A stretch of DNA of 64,000 nucleotides. It comes from Balaenoptera acutorostrata (taxonomy: Eukaryota > Chordata > Mammalia > Artiodactyla > Balaenopteridae). The translations under genes were made by a program, and so were the position numbers. The stretch lies in the NCBI RefSeq assembly GCF_949987535.1, contig NW_026645843.1, positions 1 through 64,000 on the forward strand, given 5' to 3'. Below are positions 61,558 through 64,000 of the stretch, piece after piece. The notes below the pieces were generated by a model. The model did not search any database and had not been told where the DNA came from. It saw only the letters and a list, made by a program, of their open reading frames with translations. The stretch's first letter is position 1; each line of letters begins with the position of its first letter.

Positions 61558-63315
61558 TGGGACAGGCACAGGTCACTCTATTTTCCCATCAGGAAGAAGA
61601 ATTAAGCACAAGCTCAGCCTGCCCCCCAGAACCAGAAGAGGGCCTGAAGCAATCCTGCGCTTTTGCGGCCAGCTCCCAAAAAAGCGAGTTGAAAAATGGA
61701 GCTCAGGGGCACTGCAATTCACAAACCTGCAGAGTTTTAAATGATAACTCTCGTCCACAAATATATTAAGGGATGGCAACGAAGAGGCTTTGAAAACAAG
61801 GCAGAATTGCAGGAAACAGATTTCAGGAGGTAGATTCGAATCGCCTTGAAAGCACATGAAAAGCAGCAAAACGTGGACAATGATGCCCTTGGCCAAAAAG
61901 GGCGTATGCGTTTTTTCCTGAATATATTCAGGAAAAAACACATACGCCCTTTTTGGCCAACCAAGCCACCTGGAAAGGCAAATCAGCGCTCCAAAGAAGT
62001 CTCGCTTCCCAGCGGGCAAAAGGGCCATGCGGAAAAAAGTGTCCAAACCAGAAATGCAGGACCGGCCATGGAGAAATGGGAGCCTTGCTACGCTGATGGG
62101 TGGGATGTAAATTGCCAACAGCCACTCTGGAGAAGTGTACGGTGTATTCTGAAACATCTAAAAAACACAGCTTGGAGAGCATAGGGCACTTCCACCCATG
62201 GGCGTATAAATTGGAAAACTAAAAATCAGCAAGACACAGGCACCCCAAAGTTTAGGGCTGCTCTGTTGACAAGAACCCCCACTTCATTACACCTTAAATA
62301 TCCTAGGAAAGAGAAAAATGGATAAAGAAGTTGGGGTCCTCATGTACAATGGAATATCACTCAGCCATGAAATCAACGTCATAAGGCTAGTAGCAGCACG
62401 ATGAGTGGATTTAGGTACGACGATTCTAAGTGAAATAAGTCACACAGAAAAAGACACTTATCATAAGATATCACTTACAGAGGGAATGTAGAAACCGCTA
62501 CACTTGAACTGAATTGCAAAACAGAACAGAGTCACACGTTTAGGAAACACACTATGGCTGCTGAACGGGAAAGGTGAGGTGGGGTGATGCATAAAACAAG
62601 GGTTTCAAATTAGCTCAGATACCATTCCATAAACCCAATATGTAATAGACAAGACCTATTCCATGCTCAGTGAACTGGACTCAACACCCCCTATTCACCG
62701 CACAAGAATATATCTGACTAGTAAGAATCTTCAAACCTATGTATTGATAGCTCTCTGTAAGTGAGTCAAGGGGGTGTAAAGCGGCATAAACACAGCCGTG
62801 AAAAGCAGCTAAACCCCATTATAAAAATAAATTACTTTTCAAAACCCGTGAAACAAAGACAGTGAAAGAGAGAGAAATTCTTACAAAATTCGTTCATGGG
62901 CTGTGATGCAACCTGGATTGACCATATCTAGACCCACAGCTGATTGAGACATAAGGGTGGACACTCTTGGGGCTGAGAGGTTCGGTGAGGTTGGGTGAGC
63001 CAACGCAGACCCTTTCAAGTAATACTGCATGGTAGCCATCCCATGGGTCCCAAATCCCCAGGTTCAAGGGCATCTTCCTACATCGAAAACATGCATGAGA
63101 AACCCAGAAGATGGTACACCGTGTGATCGGGAAAGGTTTCTAAAACGCACCTCATTTCTCAACTCCTTGGCTCGGGTTAGCCATTCCAGCCGATTTACTA
63201 GCCATCTCCCTCCTTGGAGAATCAGCACCTTTAACCTCCTGTTCCATACAGGTTGCAATTTGTCCTGAGGATGAACGGGAAGAGGGGGAACCAATGAGAG
63301 ACTAGCTCTAGGTGT
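61558..63315 (+). repeat. Satellite unit 36 (type c)
   Basis: 1,758 bp. Type c through the L1 part (tcaacgtcataaggctagta, gttcatgggctg, atggtagccatcc, aatccccagg). The last 170 bp are b-like (ctcaactcc, gggttagcc, ttccatacag). Private ccatgctcag near 62662. One palindrome mismatch at 61889. Confidence 0.96.
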
Positions 63316-64000
63316 TGGGACAGGCACAGGTCACTCTATTATCCCATCAGGAAGAAGAATTAAGCACAAGCTCAGCCTGCCCCCCAGAACCAGAAGAGGG
63401 CCTGAAGCAATCCTGCGCTTTTGCGGCCAGCTCCCAAAAAAGCGAGTTGAAAAATGGAGCTCAGGGGCACTGCAATTCACAAACCTGCAGAGTTTTAAAT
63501 GATAACTCTCGTCCACAAATATATTAAGGGATGGCAACGAAGAGGCTTTGAAAACAAGGCAGAATTGCAGGAAACAGATTTCAGGAGGTAGATTCGAATC
63601 GCCTTGAAAGCACATGAAAAGCAGCAAAACGTGGACAATGATGCCCTTGGCCAAAAAGGGCGTATGCGTTTTTTCCTGAATATATTCAGGAAAAAACACA
63701 TACGCCCTTTTTGGCCAACCAAGCCACCTGGAAAGGCAAATCAGCGCTCCAAAGAAGTCTCGCTTCCCAGCGGGCAAAAGGGCCATGCGGAAAAAAGTGT
63801 CCAAACCAGAAATGCAGGACCGGCCATGGAGAAATGGGAGCCTTGCTACGCTGATGGGTGGGATGTAAATTGCCAACAGCCACTCTGGAGAAGTGTACGG
63901 TGTATTCTGAAACATCTAAAAAACACAGCTTGGAGAGCATAGGGCACTTCCACCCATGGGCGTATAAATTGGAAAACTAAAAATCAGCAAGACACAGGCA
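63316..64000 (+). repeat. Satellite unit 37 (type c, cut by window end)
   Basis: First 685 bp of a unit. Type c markers (gggatggcaac, aagcagcaaaacg, aaacacatacg, ccaagccacctgg); ctattatccc as in unit 34. The array continues beyond the window. Confidence 0.96.

Larger units (their letters stand above)
1..64000 (+). repeat. Satellite DNA array, about 1,759-bp unit, 36.4 copies (cetacean common satellite type)
   Basis: The sequence starting at position 1 (tgggacaggcacaggtcact) recurs at 1760, 3519, 5278 and so on to 63316, always on the same strand, with no interruption by other DNA. Units 1-10 are all exactly 1,759 bp. Later units are 1,757-1,760 bp apart from one of 1,766 bp, and I could account for every length difference by named single-base indels. 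Both window edges lie inside the array, so its true size is unknown. Unit length, L1-derived content and CpG-rich composition fit the common cetacean satellite described by Arnason and colleagues (about 1,760 bp in baleen whales, about 1,580 bp in dolphins). That identification is from memory. Such arrays form heterochromatin, and nothing here suggests a protein-coding role. The phase used for unit boundaries is arbitrary, set by the window start. Confidence 0.97.

Noticed and set aside
1..64000. tRNA, rRNA or SINE-derived pieces in the unit
   Set aside because: I found no A/B box pair, cloverleaf or rRNA-like stretch; the recognisable portion is LINE-1.
1..64000. Viral genome concatemer or phage-like tandem array
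   Set aside because: No intact frames of viral type, an L1-derived sequence, gradual unit-to-unit divergence and higher-order repeats all fit satellite DNA.

Overview
The whole 64 kb window is one head-to-tail tandem array: 36 complete copies and a 685-bp partial copy of a unit of about 1,759 bp (range 1,757-1,766), all in the same orientation. No unique flank, no intact protein gene, no RNA gene, no CRISPR array and no bacterial feature is visible. The array matches what I recall of the 'common cetacean satellite' of whales and dolphins (work by Arnason and colleagues; about 1,760 bp in baleen whales, about 1,580 bp in dolphins). I therefore read the window as constitutive heterochromatin of a cetacean, most likely with the long baleen-whale-type unit. 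The species call rests on unit length and memory, not on a database search.

Unit anatomy (coordinates of the first unit). The plus strand carries a decayed 3' part of a mammalian (artiodactyl-type) LINE-1. Positions 465-935 align by recognition with the end of L1 ORF2, including a Cys-containing segment ending QPLWRSVRCVLKHLK and the terminal ORF2 codons just before a TAA at 933-935. Positions 936-1288 look like the L1 3' UTR, ending in an AATAAA-containing tail. Weaker but collinear matches continue upstream across the unit junction, from about position 1468 of one unit into the first 300 bp of the next. So nearly the whole unit may be L1-derived, apart from 1289-1467 and an inserted 72-bp palindrome at 332-403. 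That palindrome has no spacer and is present in all 37 copies.

Layout. Units 1-17 (1-29910) are a homogeneous family, 'A', with local variants shared by neighbours. Unit 9 holds a 70-bp patch of clustered changes. Units 11-13 hold many single-base indels. Unit 18 switches into a second domain, 'B' (about 30.3-64 kb). There three unit types follow each other in the order a-b-c, giving a 5,274-bp trimeric higher-order repeat, clearest at 38702-49249. Around it the trimer has been reshaped: a duplicated c unit (20-21), dimers of a plus a b/c hybrid (47491-54522, then a plus plain b), and c/b hybrid monomers (58042-61557). The a-b-c architecture and its stepwise collapse is the most interesting structure I found.

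The long open frames seen on both strands of each unit are best explained as by-products of sequence homogenisation and antisense reading of the L1 fossil. The variants between copies are mostly amino-acid-changing. I report no working gene.
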